Counted from the first letter of the stretch, positions 51,675 through 61,435 are shown. The stretch is DNA of 64,000 nt from an uncultured Mycoplasmatota bacterium (GCA_900543825.1 UQSR01000001.1:62001-126000), one strand, 5' to 3'. Made by a program: numbers and translations. The notes: a model not told the origin generated them from the letters alone.

Positions 51675-52168
51675 TATTTTTGCACCTCCCATGGCCATGG
51701 TGAATTATTCCATAACCAAGTATTTGTTTGAACTTGACTATTTAGAGTCATTGGTCCATATTTACTTTCATAGATGGTTATTAATTCTTTCTCTTTCTTT
51801 AAATAACTATTATATTTGTTTAAGGCATTGATATCATTTGGATATAGATCTAAGTATAGTCCTAATTCGATTATAGCAAATCTATTTTCATCTATTTGTA
51901 GTATTAAATCTTCTCTTTCATTTGAGACTTTTAACTCTTGTGGTTTATAGTTTTTGTATTCATCATATAGATTATTAAATAAATTTCCTCTCTTGAATCC
52001 TATTTGTGAGTCTGCAATATTGTTATTTGTGCTTGTATTTGGTGTTATATAATTATTAGGAAACATATTTTGATAGTTCATATCAGTTATCATGGTATTT
52101 GGGTTTGTCATAAAGTTCATATCATTATAGTTATTTAAATAATTATAATAATCGTTAAAATTATTCAT
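51674..52168 (-). CDS. cotJB: CotJB-type spore coat protein with CotJA-like N-terminal part
   Basis: 164 residues. Residues 1-50 are Asn/Met/Tyr-rich and low complexity. Residues about 52-80 (ADSQIGFKRGNLFNNLYDEYKNYKPQEL) resemble the core of CotJA. Residues about 85-164 are CotJB: LILQIDENRFAIIELGLYLDLYPNDINALNKYNSYL, YGPMT, and the WLWNNSPWPWE tail. So it looks like a cotJA-cotJB fusion. ATG at 52168 has AGGAGG upstream on the minus strand. Divergent from the ABC/GntR operon. Confidence 0.88.
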   Translation of the reverse strand: MNNFNDYYNYLNNYNDMNFMTNPNTMITDMNYQNMFPNNYITPNTSTNNNIADSQIGFKRGNLFNNLYDEYKNYKPQELKVSNEREDLILQIDENRFAIIELGLYLDLYPNDINALNKYNSYLKKEKELITIYESKYGPMTLNSQVQTNTWLWNNSPWPWEVQK

Positions 52169-52186
52169 ATTTTTTTCCTCCTAAAA

Positions 52187-52213
52187 TAGGTTATGATACT
52201 ATGTCTTTTGTGT
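52187..52213 (-). promoter_or_regulatory. Possible sigma-K-like promoter for cotJ genes
   Basis: On the minus strand an AC dinucleotide (52212-52213) is followed after 16 bases by CATAACCTA (52187-52195), matching the sigma-K pattern AC-N16-CATAnnnTA, just upstream of the cotJB ribosome site. Low information content, so only suggestive. Confidence 0.3.
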
Positions 52214-52248
52214 ATAGGGTAATTACCTAAGTAAATATTAATTTTTTC

Positions 52249-52277
52249 TTGACAAAGATTTAATTGTGTAGTATGAT
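52249..52277 (+). promoter_or_regulatory. Promoter of the ABC/GntR operon
   Basis: Perfect TTGACA (52249-52254), 17-base spacer, TATGAT (52272-52277). GTGTAGTAT precedes and overlaps the -10, as in the glycosyltransferase promoter. Confidence 0.8.
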
Positions 52278-52281
52278 TTAA

Positions 52282-52304
52282 TTGTACTAGTGCAGATAGT
52301 ACAA
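52282..52304. promoter_or_regulatory. GntR-type operator, copy 2
   Basis: TTGTACTA-N7-TAGTACAA, identical in both arms and in spacing to 25252-25274, starting five bases after the -10 box. Likely autoregulatory site for the YtrA-type repressor encoded three genes downstream. Confidence 0.75.
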
Positions 52305-52334
52305 TCATATGCTGATAGTGAAAGGAGATTTTAT

Positions 52335-53231
52335 ATGATAAAGATAGATAAGTTATCAAAGAAATATGATAAAGATTATGTACTTAAAGATCTTAGTTGT
52401 AATATTAAAGATAATTCTATTTATGGTTTGGTAGGAGCTAATGGTTCTGGTAAGAGTACGCTTCTTAGAACTATTATGGGTATATATGAAGCTGATGGTG
52501 GTGTTATATCTGTTGATGGTGAAGAAGTATATGATAATGAAATTATGAAACAAAAAATGGTTTTTGTACAAGATGATTTATTCTTTTATCCGGGTTATAC
52601 TTTGATGGATACTGCTAAATGGTATGAAGCAATGTATAAGGATTTTGATATGAATTATCTTAAAGAGTTGGCTTCTTTACTTAATCTTAAACTAGATAAG
52701 AAGATTAGTACATTTTCTAAAGGAATGAAAAGGCAATGTGCACTTATATGTGCTATATCTACTAACTGTGATTATATGTTTTTTGATGAAACTTTTGATG
52801 GACTTGATCCAGTTATTAGGAATACTATGAAGAAAATTCTTATTAAACAAATGAATAAGAAGAGAACTACTATTGTTATGACTAGTCATAATCTTAGGGA
52901 ACTTGAGGATATTTGTGATAATCTTGGTTTATTGTATCAAGGTGGTATTTTGTTTGAGAGTGATATAGATACTATTAAGACAAATATGTTTAAAGTTCAG
53001 ATATCTTTTGAGAAGAATTTTGATAAAGAAGATTTTGAAGATTTTGATATTTTAAGTTTTAAAAAGCAAGGTAGTGTTGCTACGATTATTATTAAAGATA
53101 ATGATGGTAAGAGTAAAAAGAAGTTAGAGAAGATGAAACCTTTAATACTTGATTATCTTCCACTTACTTTGGAAGAAGTATTTATTTATGAAATGGAGGC
53201 ATTAGGATATGAATTTAACAAGTTTGTTTAA
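52335..53231 (+). CDS. ABC transporter ATPase (YtrB-like)
   Basis: 298 residues. Walker A GANGSGKST, a signature that reads FSKGMKRQ instead of LSGGQ (usual in this subgroup), and Walker B MFFDETFDGLDP. ATPase of an ABC-2 type exporter or sensor module. ATG 52335 follows AAAGGAG; the frame extends upstream through the operator but that is untranslated leader. It overlaps the permease gene by 23 bases. First gene of a five-gene operon with its GntR regulator. Confidence 0.9.
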   Translation: MIKIDKLSKKYDKDYVLKDLSCNIKDNSIYGLVGANGSGKSTLLRTIMGIYEADGGVISVDGEEVYDNEIMKQKMVFVQDDLFFYPGYTLMDTAKWYEAMYKDFDMNYLKELASLLNLKLDKKISTFSKGMKRQCALICAISTNCDYMFFDETFDGLDPVIRNTMKKILIKQMNKKRTTIVMTSHNLRELEDICDNLGLLYQGGILFESDIDTIKTNMFKVQISFEKNFDKEDFEDFDILSFKKQGSVATIIIKDNDGKSKKKLEKMKPLILDYLPLTLEEVFIYEMEALGYEFNKFV

Positions 53232-55164
53232 TTTTAATTATTTAAAAGAAAATATTAAGAAGTCTAAAGCTATTATTCTTTTATGTATGTTATTACTTCC
53301 TATTCTTAATGGTATTATTCTTCTTATGCATGGTAGTACTGGTGATAATTTTGTTGCTAGTATTTATGATGTATCTGGTATTATATTATTTGGAATGTAT
53401 ATTATACCGTTAGTTCTTTCTATTACTTTGTTTAGTTTTATATATAAAAAGGGAGCAGTTGATTTTACTTTATCAATGCCTATTAATAAAAGACAAATAT
53501 TTTTAACTAATACTATAGGTGGAATGGCTATTATACTTATTATGCAAATTATTAATTTTATTGTTATGTTATTAGTTAGTTTAATATATAGTAATATTAT
53601 TGTTTCTTATAAGATGTTATTTGATATTTTATTTATATATTCTATTTCGTATATATTTGTATTTGTTTGTACTAATATTGCCGCTAGTGTATCTTCAAAT
53701 AAGATTACAACAATAGTAGTTACTTTACTTATTATGTTTTTAATTCCATTTATTAGTACATTTATTAATTCTAATGCTTTTACTTATTATGGTAATAGTG
53801 ATTTTAAAGTTGAATGTGTAAATGATAGTTGTAAGCCAAAAAATTATTATTGTGATACTGTTAAATGTGAAATGGATAAAAAGAATAATATTTATACCGC
53901 TAATATAACAAAGTATGATAATGTTACTTATACTTTACCTTATGAATTAATAAAAGATAATTTATTTGGAATTGAAAGTGATAATAGAGTAAATACTTCA
54001 ATTATTAAGATGATTATACTTAGTATTATATATATAATAGTGGGTACAGTGTTATTTAGTAATAAGAGGTTTGAAATTGTTGGAACTTCATTTAGAAGTG
54101 AGAAAATACATATTTTAGTTAGAACTTTAACTACTATTCCTATTGTATGTCTTGCTTATGTTGTACTTAAAAATAGTAGTATATCTAGTTATGATATCTT
54201 TTCTATTGTTTTACTGCTTGTACTTATATTTACTTATTTAATTATATATGATTTGATTACAAGAAAGAAAGTTACTAATTTCTTTAAAATGGCTATTTGT
54301 TTAGCAATAGTTGGTGGTGTTACTATAGTAGTGGGAGCATTAGTGGGTGTTGATAGTTATAGTATTAAAGCTAAAGATGTTAAAGAGATTTCTTTCTTAG
54401 ATGATAATGGTAATGTTATTGGAAGTACTAAGAATATAGAAGTTATTAATAATAGTATATCTTTACTTTTAGATACTGAAGCTTTAGAAAATTATACTTA
54501 TAGCTATACTATTAAGACTAAAGTAAAAGATAGTACATATCGTTTTAATATTTATACTACTAAAGATAATTATAATCATATTAATAATATTCTTATTAAT
54601 GATAAAGAATTTAGTAAAGATTTTAATAAATATAAAAATAATGATATATTTGGTATTAAATATAAAGATGGTTATAATAGAACAAATAATAGTAATCTTT
54701 CTGATATGATTGTTAATAAATATAAAAATAATAAGAATATATTTATGAATAATAATAGTGAAAATGATTTATTTAATGTTACTCTTTATGTTTATAATGA
54801 CTTTAATGTAAAAGAAATTGACTTTGATGTAAGTGGAGATAAGAATTTAGAAGTTGGCCTTTTAAGATATTATAATGCTAACACTAAGAAGATGTTTAGT
54901 AAGATAGATAGTGATAATGATATATATAATTATTATATAAATGATACTTATTGTATATATAATTTTGAATATTATAATGAAATTAGTAAGTTTATAATTG
55001 ATAATATGGATGATAATTTTGATATTAATAAAGATTATGGTTACATTAGTATTTATACACATAATGGAAAAAATGTTTTTGTTACTAATAAAGTAGATGA
55101 ACTTAATTTATTGAAAAGTAAATATGCTTCTCTTGATACTGATGTAGTAATAGATGGGGAGTAG
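53209..55164 (+). CDS. ABC-2 type transporter permease
   Basis: 651 residues. Six helices in the first about 300 residues (LLCMLLLPILNGIILLMH, GIILFGMYIIPLVLSITLFSFI, and so on) with a cysteine-containing outer loop near 205-225 (CVNDSCKPKNYYCDTVKC), further helices around 305-385, then a large Asn/Lys-rich extracytoplasmic C-terminal domain. Works with the preceding ATPase. ATG 53209 lies inside the end of the ATPase gene with GGAGGCATTAGGAT upstream. Substrate unknown; context suggests a wall or antimicrobial peptide stress module. Confidence 0.8.
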   Translation: MNLTSLFNFNYLKENIKKSKAIILLCMLLLPILNGIILLMHGSTGDNFVASIYDVSGIILFGMYIIPLVLSITLFSFIYKKGAVDFTLSMPINKRQIFLTNTIGGMAIILIMQIINFIVMLLVSLIYSNIIVSYKMLFDILFIYSISYIFVFVCTNIAASVSSNKITTIVVTLLIMFLIPFISTFINSNAFTYYGNSDFKVECVNDSCKPKNYYCDTVKCEMDKKNNIYTANITKYDNVTYTLPYELIKDNLFGIESDNRVNTSIIKMIILSIIYIIVGTVLFSNKRFEIVGTSFRSEKIHILVRTLTTIPIVCLAYVVLKNSSISSYDIFSIVLLLVLIFTYLIIYDLITRKKVTNFFKMAICLAIVGGVTIVVGALVGVDSYSIKAKDVKEISFLDDNGNVIGSTKNIEVINNSISLLLDTEALENYTYSYTIKTKVKDSTYRFNIYTTKDNYNHINNILINDKEFSKDFNKYKNNDIFGIKYKDGYNRTNNSNLSDMIVNKYKNNKNIFMNNNSENDLFNVTLYVYNDFNVKEIDFDVSGDKNLEVGLLRYYNANTKKMFSKIDSDNDIYNYYINDTYCIYNFEYYNEISKFIIDNMDDNFDINKDYGYISIYTHNGKNVFVTNKVDELNLLKSKYASLDTDVVIDGE

Positions 55165-55174
55165 GTGATGAGAG

Positions 55175-55540
55175 ATGAGACAGATTATGATTAATTTGGA
55201 TTATCAAAGTAGAACTCCAATATATGAACAGATTGTTAATGGTATTGAGAAGTATGTGGCTTTAGGAATTCTTAAAGAGAAAACTCAGATTCCTTCGATT
55301 AGAGAGATGGCTAGTAATTTAGGAATTAATCCTAATACGGTTAAGAAGAGTTATGATATATTGGAAAATAGAGGCGTTATTACCACTATTAGCACCAAAG
55401 GAACTTTTATATCAGAAGATACTAAGAAGGCTACTAATGAGAAGATTAATAAAGAAATTAGTATTATTAGAGAAAAGATTGATGAACTTACTAAGATGGG
55501 TATTAGTTATGAAGAAGTTATAGAAAGGATAAAGAAATGA
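55175..55540 (+). CDS. GntR-family regulator, YtrA subfamily
   Basis: 121 residues. A winged helix-turn-helix of the GntR class (RTPIYEQIVNGIEKYVALGILKEKTQIPSIREMASNLGINPNTVKKSYDILENRGVITT) with the short C-terminal helical tail that defines YtrA, which dimerises without a large ligand domain. Probably a repressor of its own operon through the operator at 52282-52304 and of the glycosyltransferase at 25291. ATG 55175 has AGGTGAT upstream; ATG 55187 is an alternative. Overlaps the next gene by four bases. Confidence 0.92.
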   Translation: MRQIMINLDYQSRTPIYEQIVNGIEKYVALGILKEKTQIPSIREMASNLGINPNTVKKSYDILENRGVITTISTKGTFISEDTKKATNEKINKEISIIREKIDELTKMGISYEEVIERIKK

Positions 55541-56217
55541 AAATATTAGAGGTTAAAGATTTATGTAAAAATTATGGTAAAGGTAGTACTTTAGTTAAGG
55601 CTCTTGATGATATTTCTTTTTCTATTGATGAAGGAGATTTTGTTGCTATAGTTGGTGCTAGTGGAAGTGGTAAATCTACTTTATTACATATTCTTGGTGC
55701 TGTTGATAAACCTACTAGTGGAAAAGTTATTATGGGTGATATTGATGTTTTTAAACAAAAAGATGATGCGTTAGCAGTATTTAGAAGAAGAAAAGTAGGA
55801 CTTATTTATCAATTTTATAATTTAATTCCTATTCTTAATGTAGAAGAGAATATGACTTTACCAATATTACTTGATGGTAAGAAAGTGGATAAAAAATATT
55901 TAAAGGAACTTATAGATATACTTGGACTAGAGAGAAGAGTTAATCATTTACCTAATGAATTATCTGGGGGACAACAACAAAGAGTATCTATTGGTAGGGC
56001 ACTTATTTCTAAACCGAATATAATACTTGCCGATGAGCCTACGGGAAATTTGGATTCTAAGGCTAGTAGAGAGATTATGGATTTACTTAGACTTTCTAAT
56101 GAAAAATATCATCAAACTATTATTATGATTACACATGATATGAATCTTGCAAAGGAGGCTAATAGAATTATTACTTTAGAAGATGGTCATATTGTTAAGG
56201 ATGAGAAGATAAAATGA
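55537..56217 (+). CDS. ABC transporter ATPase, MacB/LolD type
   Basis: 226 residues. Walker A GASGSGKST, signature LSGGQQQR, Walker B ILADEPTGNLDSK. This subgroup powers FtsX-like permeases that act as mechanotransmitters or peptide sensors and exporters. Its stop overlaps the next start by four bases (ATGA), and its start overlaps the GntR stop, so translation is coupled through the operon. Confidence 0.95.
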   Translation: MKILEVKDLCKNYGKGSTLVKALDDISFSIDEGDFVAIVGASGSGKSTLLHILGAVDKPTSGKVIMGDIDVFKQKDDALAVFRRRKVGLIYQFYNLIPILNVEENMTLPILLDGKKVDKKYLKELIDILGLERRVNHLPNELSGGQQQRVSIGRALISKPNIILADEPTGNLDSKASREIMDLLRLSNEKYHQTIIMITHDMNLAKEANRIITLEDGHIVKDEKIK

Positions 56218-58760
56218 GTATTTTAAATAGATTGACGATTAAGAATTTACGTCTTAATAAAAAAAGAACAATTGTTACAATTATTGGTATTATTTTATCT
56301 ACTGCTTTGATGGTTGGTATTGGTTTACTTTTTTCTTCTTTTCAAGACTTGATGATTAGGGATACTATAGGTTATAGTGGTAAGTATGAGGCTAAGTATA
56401 ATGATGTAGATTTAATAAAACTTAATGATATTAAAGATAAAGATTTTACTTACTTCTATGAAAAACCTATTGGTTTTAGTAAAATTGAATCTAGTAATGA
56501 ATATAAGCCTTATATGTATATTACTAGTGTAAATAGGGAATATTTTGATGAACTTAAGTTAATAGAAGGAGATATTCCTAAGAATGAAAATGAAATTGTT
56601 ATATCTAATCATGTTATAACTAATGGGGGACTTGATTATAAAGTAGGAGATATTGTTACTTTTACTTATGGAAGTAGAAATATAAATGGAGATATTACTT
56701 TAGCTAATAGTGGATTTGTTGATGGTGAGACTCTTACTAATGAAGGAACTCATACTTATAAAATTGTTGGTATAGTGGAGAGAAGTAATTTTGAAAGTTA
56801 TTCAGCTTCTGGATATACGACCTTTACACTTGATGTAAATAGTGACAAAGGAAATGCAAACCTATATGTCATGTTTAATAAAAATAAAAAGATTATTAAA
56901 CAGTCTGAAGAACTAGCCAAAGAATTAAACTATAATGGTGATATTAACTATAATAGTACTTTACTTGCTTTATATGGTGAAAGTACTTATGGTAATGTTA
57001 TGTCCTCTATGGGTGGTATGATGATTATTATGCTATCTTTAGTTAGTATAGGTTGTATTATTGTTATTTATAATTCTTTTGCTATTTCAGTAATGGAAAG
57101 AAAGAAGGAATTTGGATTACTTTCTAGTATAGGTGCTACGAAGAGACAGCTATCTCATACGGTGTTTTTTGAAGCAGTATTTGTAGGTGTAATAGGTATT
57201 ATACTTGGTATACTTGGTGCTTATATTGGTATTGGATGTGTTATACTTATTATTAATAATTTAATTAGTGATATGTTAGAATATAAATTACATCTTGTTA
57301 CTAATCCTTTATTTATTATTATTCCAGTAATATTTATGATTATTGTTATTGGGGTATCTGCTTTTATCCCTTCTAGAAGAGCAAGTAAGGTTTCTCCAAT
57401 TGAAGCTATTAGACAGAATGATGATATTAAAATTAATAAAAAGAAAATTAGAACAAGTAAGCTTGTTTTAAAGTTATTTGGAATTGAAGGAGAGATTGCT
57501 CTTAAGAATATCAAGAGAAATAAAAAGAAGTATCGTGTTACTATTGTTAGTTTGTTTATTAGTATTGTTTTATTTATTTCTTTTTCTTCATATATGAATT
57601 ATACTTTAAATACTGCTAGTAGTGTGATGGGTGAAGTGCCTTATGATTATCAGATTAGTTATTTTGGCGATGATAATAATAAAGAAGCACTGGATAAAAT
57701 TAATGAGATAGTTAAAAGTAGTGATGTTAAAGAATATGTTTCTTATAGTGTTGGTAATTTATCTATAATTGGTGATTATATTTATAGTGATGAATATCTT
57801 GATTTTTATAAGAATGCTTATGGCGATGATGGTATAAAGGCTTTAAATAATTTAAAATATCAGAGTATTTATATTTTAGTACTAGATGATAATTCTTATA
57901 ATAAATATAAAAAGTTAATTGGTTTAGATAAAGATAGTGTTATTTTACTTAATAGATTTAAGGGTGTAAGTTATGGTAATAATAAGAGAGTTAATTATGA
58001 TATTCCAGTAATTAATAGTGGTGATATTAATATTAAAATATGTAATTTTGATGATGATGAGGAGAATGTGGATACTACTAAGTATTGTAATAAGAATATA
58101 GATAATATTTTCGTTACTAATAAGTCTTTTGATTTGATTGAAGAGTTTTCTTATATGGATGATTTTAAACTTATTGTTAATAAGAAATTATATGATAGTA
58201 TATTAGATGGTGGTACTGATTTTACACAGTTTAATATTATAAGTGATAATACTAATAATATTGATAAATTAACTAAAGAATTAGATAAATATAATAATGT
58301 TAATTATATTAATATTAAAGAATCTATGAAACAGACTAATAATTTAATATTGGTTGTTAAAATACTTATGTATGGTTTTATTAGTTTAGTTACTTTGATT
58401 GGAGTAACTTCAGTATTTAATACTATATCTACTAGTATGGCACTTAGAAAGAGAGAATTTGCAGTTCTTAGGAGCATTGGTCTTACTAGAGGTGGATTTA
58501 ATAAGATGTTATTCTTTGAGAGTTTATTCTTTGGTATGAAGTCACTTATATTTGCTTTACCTGTTAGTATAGGGGTTACTATTCTTATTCATTATTCACT
58601 TGCTGATATGGTGAGTATAAGTACAATTATTATTCCTTGGAAGGCTATTATTATATCTATTGTTTCGGTATTTATAATTGTTCTTCTTACGATGATGTAT
58701 TCTTCTAATAAGATTAAAAAGCACAATATTATTGAGCAGATAAGAGAGGAAAATATTTAG
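56214..58760 (+). CDS. FtsX-like ABC transporter permease
   Basis: 848 residues. One N-terminal helix (IVTIIGIILSTALMVGIGLLF), a MacB-type periplasmic core domain (about 45-250), three helices (about 265-385), a fourth near 440-460, a second extracytoplasmic domain (about 470-700), and three C-terminal helices with a second FtsX motif (ISTSMALRKREFAVLRSIGLTRGGF). The duplicated FtsX layout is that of bacitracin/lantibiotic-type BceB relatives and LolE-like exporters. Pairs with the upstream ATPase. The last codons form the upstroke of the terminator. Confidence 0.88.
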   Translation: MSILNRLTIKNLRLNKKRTIVTIIGIILSTALMVGIGLLFSSFQDLMIRDTIGYSGKYEAKYNDVDLIKLNDIKDKDFTYFYEKPIGFSKIESSNEYKPYMYITSVNREYFDELKLIEGDIPKNENEIVISNHVITNGGLDYKVGDIVTFTYGSRNINGDITLANSGFVDGETLTNEGTHTYKIVGIVERSNFESYSASGYTTFTLDVNSDKGNANLYVMFNKNKKIIKQSEELAKELNYNGDINYNSTLLALYGESTYGNVMSSMGGMMIIMLSLVSIGCIIVIYNSFAISVMERKKEFGLLSSIGATKRQLSHTVFFEAVFVGVIGIILGILGAYIGIGCVILIINNLISDMLEYKLHLVTNPLFIIIPVIFMIIVIGVSAFIPSRRASKVSPIEAIRQNDDIKINKKKIRTSKLVLKLFGIEGEIALKNIKRNKKKYRVTIVSLFISIVLFISFSSYMNYTLNTASSVMGEVPYDYQISYFGDDNNKEALDKINEIVKSSDVKEYVSYSVGNLSIIGDYIYSDEYLDFYKNAYGDDGIKALNNLKYQSIYILVLDDNSYNKYKKLIGLDKDSVILLNRFKGVSYGNNKRVNYDIPVINSGDINIKICNFDDDEENVDTTKYCNKNIDNIFVTNKSFDLIEEFSYMDDFKLIVNKKLYDSILDGGTDFTQFNIISDNTNNIDKLTKELDKYNNVNYINIKESMKQTNNLILVVKILMYGFISLVTLIGVTSVFNTISTSMALRKREFAVLRSIGLTRGGFNKMLFFESLFFGMKSLIFALPVSIGVTILIHYSLADMVSISTIIIPWKAIIISIVSVFIIVLLTMMYSSNKIKKHNIIEQIREENI

Positions 58761-58775
58761 TTTTCTTCTCTTTTT
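58743..58775 (+). terminator. Terminator of the ABC/GntR operon
   Basis: AGAGAGGAAAA (58743-58753) pairs with TTTTCTTCTCT (58761-58771) with one G-T pair, followed by T residues. Confidence 0.8.
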
Positions 58776-58826
58776 CTTGTATTTTTTTTATGAGTATTAT
58801 ATAATTAGAGTAGAGAGGTGAAGGAT

Positions 58827-59525
58827 ATGGCTAAGTTTTGTGCTAATTGTGGAAATGAACTTCCAGAAAATGCCGCTATGTGTGTTAAGTGTGGTACTAT
58901 GGTTAATGGTAGTGGTAATAATAAAGGTAATAAGAAGAAAGGGCTTCCTACTTGGGCTATTGTCTTAATTGTAGTTGGATGTGTTATACTTATTCCGATT
59001 ATTATATTCGTTGTTATTGGTATTGTGGGATATAATTATATTAAAGATAATGATATTAATATTAAGGATTATATCGAGGAAAATATGGTTTCTAAAGGGA
59101 CTATTGGTGATAGTCTTACTGATTATGAAACTAGAATTACTTTAAAGGACGCTCTTATTTATTCTTCTATTAATGGTTTAGAAGCTAGTGAAGGTAAGGA
59201 ATATTTGGTGTTTTTCTTTGAAGTAGAGAATGTTGATGATGATAGTTTATATATATCTAGTCATAATTTTACTGGCTTTGCTGATTTTATAGAAACTTCT
59301 TCTATTAATATTAGTGAGGAGATTGATGGCTATAAATCTTTGGGAGAATCTCTTTCTGAAGGTCAGAAAACTAAGGGTTATGTTATTTATGAAGTTGATT
59401 CTGATTGGGATAATTTTAGTATTCATTTTAGAAGAAATTCTTTTGATGATGATAGTATTATTTTTGATGTAGTTAATGAAGATAATACTAATAATAGTAG
59501 TAATACTGATCAAAGTGGTGTTTAA
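58827..59525 (+). CDS. Zinc-ribbon protein with membrane helix and DUF4352-like domain
   Basis: 232 residues. Zinc ribbon CANCGNELPENAAMCVKCGT (6-25), a Gly/Asn/Lys linker, one membrane helix (WAIVLIVVGCVILIPIIIFVVIGIV), then an outer beta domain (SLTDYETRITLKDALIYSS...EGKEYLVFFFEVENVDDDSLYIS) typical of DUF4352, an immunoglobulin-like fold. Function unknown. ATG 58827 is about seven bases after GAGAGGTGA; an in-frame GTG at 58818 is part of the ribosome site. Resembles in layout, not in sequence, the zinc-ribbon protein at 38878. Confidence 0.75.
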   Translation: MAKFCANCGNELPENAAMCVKCGTMVNGSGNNKGNKKKGLPTWAIVLIVVGCVILIPIIIFVVIGIVGYNYIKDNDINIKDYIEENMVSKGTIGDSLTDYETRITLKDALIYSSINGLEASEGKEYLVFFFEVENVDDDSLYISSHNFTGFADFIETSSINISEEIDGYKSLGESLSEGQKTKGYVIYEVDSDWDNFSIHFRRNSFDDDSIIFDVVNEDNTNNSSNTDQSGV

Positions 59526-59572
59526 TTATATTTTATGTATAATTTGTATATAATATTTATGGAGGGTGTATT

Positions 59573-60268
59573 ATGAATGTGGCGGATTTTGTTATTATTA
59601 TACTTTTAGCTTTTGGAGCTGTTGAAGGATTTAAAGCTGGGGTTATAAAAAAGACAACTGATTTTGTTGGTATGCTTGTTATTGTTATTTTATCTTTTAC
59701 TTTGAAAAATAATTTATCTACTATTATGTATGAGAATTTACCATTTTTTAGTTTTGGTGGTTTTATAAAGGGAATTGATGCTATAAATATTTTACTTTAT
59801 GAAATTATTGCATTTCTAATTATATTTGCTGCTTTGTATTTTATTTTGAGGGCTGTACTTGTGGTTACTGGTCTTATTGAAAAAATACTTAAAGCTACTG
59901 TTATACTTAGTATTCCATCTAAAATTCTTGGTATTTTTGTTGGTATTCTTGAATCTTATGTATATATATTTATTGTTCTTGTTATTCTTACTTTACCTAT
60001 ATTTAATATTCCGTTTGTTAGGGAATCTAAAATGGTTAATTTTATGTTAGATGATACACCTATATTATCTTCTATGTCTAGTGAAATGATAGATATATAT
60101 GATAATGTGTATAATATTGTTATTAATAGAAAAGATAAGAATAATGAGGAAATTAATACTGAGATTACTAAACTTATGATTGATAAGAATGTGCTTACAA
60201 AAGAGTCTGCTAGAAAATTAGTTGATAGAAATAAATTACATATTAATAATAAGGAAATATTGGAATAG
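59573..60268 (+). CDS. CvpA family membrane protein
   Basis: 231 residues. Four or five helices in the first 155 residues with NVADFVIIILLAFGAVEGFKAGVIKKTTDFVGM, the CvpA (colicin V production) signature start, then a charged cytosolic tail. Family linked to envelope integrity; exact role unknown. ATG 59573 follows GGAGGG. Thioredoxin follows eight bases after the stop, so the two are probably co-transcribed. Confidence 0.82.
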   Translation: MNVADFVIIILLAFGAVEGFKAGVIKKTTDFVGMLVIVILSFTLKNNLSTIMYENLPFFSFGGFIKGIDAINILLYEIIAFLIIFAALYFILRAVLVVTGLIEKILKATVILSIPSKILGIFVGILESYVYIFIVLVILTLPIFNIPFVRESKMVNFMLDDTPILSSMSSEMIDIYDNVYNIVINRKDKNNEEINTEITKLMIDKNVLTKESARKLVDRNKLHINNKEILE

Positions 60269-60276
60269 GAGGATTT

Positions 60277-60570
60277 ATGGGTTTAATACATTATGAGAAT
60301 GATTTTGAATCTTTGATTAGGGATAAAGCTGTTGTTGATTTTTATGCTACTTGGTGTGGTCCTTGTAAGATGTTTAGTCCTGTATTTGAAGATGTAGAAA
60401 AGGAACATGATTTTAATTTTATTAAGGTTGATGTTGATAAGTATTCTGAAATAGCTAGAAAATATGGAGTTATGTCAATACCTACTGTTATTTTATTTAA
60501 AGATGGTATGGAAGTGAAGAGATATACTGGATTTATGGCTAAGGATCAATTTGATGATTTTTTAAAATAG
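60277..60570 (+). CDS. trxA: Thioredoxin
   Basis: 97 residues, slightly short. Active site DFYATWCGPCKMFSP (WCGPC) and the cis-proline loop MSIPTVILFKDG are intact. Reduces protein disulphides in the cytosol. ATG 60277 has TAGGAGGA upstream. Ends at a perfect terminator. Confidence 0.95.
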   Translation: MGLIHYENDFESLIRDKAVVDFYATWCGPCKMFSPVFEDVEKEHDFNFIKVDVDKYSEIARKYGVMSIPTVILFKDGMEVKRYTGFMAKDQFDDFLK

Positions 60571-60590
60571 TTTTTGCAAACTATTTTTTT
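60564..60590 (+). terminator. Terminator after thioredoxin
   Basis: AAAATAGTTT (60564-60573) pairs perfectly with AAACTATTTT (60578-60587), loop TTGC, followed by T residues. Confidence 0.85.
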
Positions 60591-60665
60591 ATTTTTATAT
60601 AAATCTATTGCAATTATTTTTATTTTTTGTTATTATTAATATGATAGTAGAGAGGAGAAGTTATT

Positions 60666-61427
60666 ATGGATAATGAAAATAGAAAAGAAGATAAGAGAGG
60701 AATATTTTTAGGAATTGTTGGTATACTTACTTTGATTGTTGCTATAATAGGAGCATCATTTGCGTATTTTTCACTTAATGCTAGAAGTAATGAGAATGCT
60801 GTAAAAGTTCAAGCTGCTACTGTACAAATTGTTTATGAAGAAGGACAAAATATTGCTATAGATAATATTATTCCTTCTACTCAAGATGTTGCTCTTGAAA
60901 CTGTAAGAAGAGCAGGAGAAACTCGTACAGGTACTGATGAGAAGTATGTTGCTTGTATGGATGATAATAATTATAGGGTATGTGGTACTTATGATTTTAC
61001 ATTAACTAATAATGGTACTAATCCTGTTGATATTAATGCATATATTACTCCTACAGCTTTAAAAGATGCTGTTGTTGATAATGAAAATCCTGAAAATAAT
61101 AAACCTGCTGAAAAGGGCTTTAATAACTTGAAGTTTATTACTTTTGATAGAACAGGTGTAACTGGTAATGATAATGGTACTAAGATTGCTGCTGCAGATG
61201 GTTTAAGCGTTGTATATAATGGTGATTTTGGTATATTAGCTGCTGATAAAGCTGCTACTGCTACACTTAAGGCTGGTGAAACTAAGACTTATCGTTTATT
61301 TATTTGGCTTGATGAAAAAGGCGAAGCTAATGATGTAGAACAAGGTGCTGTATTTAATGGTACTGTTCATGTTGATGTAGTTGGAGCTGGTCAAGGTATT
61401 ACTGGTGATGCTAGTTCTAGTCAATAA
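60666..61427 (+). CDS. CalY/TasA-like secreted fibre protein 1
   Basis: 253 residues. A charged N-terminus and one hydrophobic segment GIVGILTLIVAIIGASFAYFSLNA, which is the signal/anchor of camelysin/TasA-like proteins, then an outer beta domain with VKVQAATVQIVYEEGQNI, two cysteines (ACMDDNNYRVCG), and a C-terminal LFIWLDEKGEANDVEQGAVFNGTVHVDV motif shared with the next gene. Such proteins form surface fibres or biofilm matrix. No SipW-type peptidase is in the window. ATG 60666 follows GAGAGGAG. Family call moderate. Confidence 0.65.
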   Translation: MDNENRKEDKRGIFLGIVGILTLIVAIIGASFAYFSLNARSNENAVKVQAATVQIVYEEGQNIAIDNIIPSTQDVALETVRRAGETRTGTDEKYVACMDDNNYRVCGTYDFTLTNNGTNPVDINAYITPTALKDAVVDNENPENNKPAEKGFNNLKFITFDRTGVTGNDNGTKIAAADGLSVVYNGDFGILAADKAATATLKAGETKTYRLFIWLDEKGEANDVEQGAVFNGTVHVDVVGAGQGITGDASSSQ

Positions 61428-61435
61428 TGTATTTT

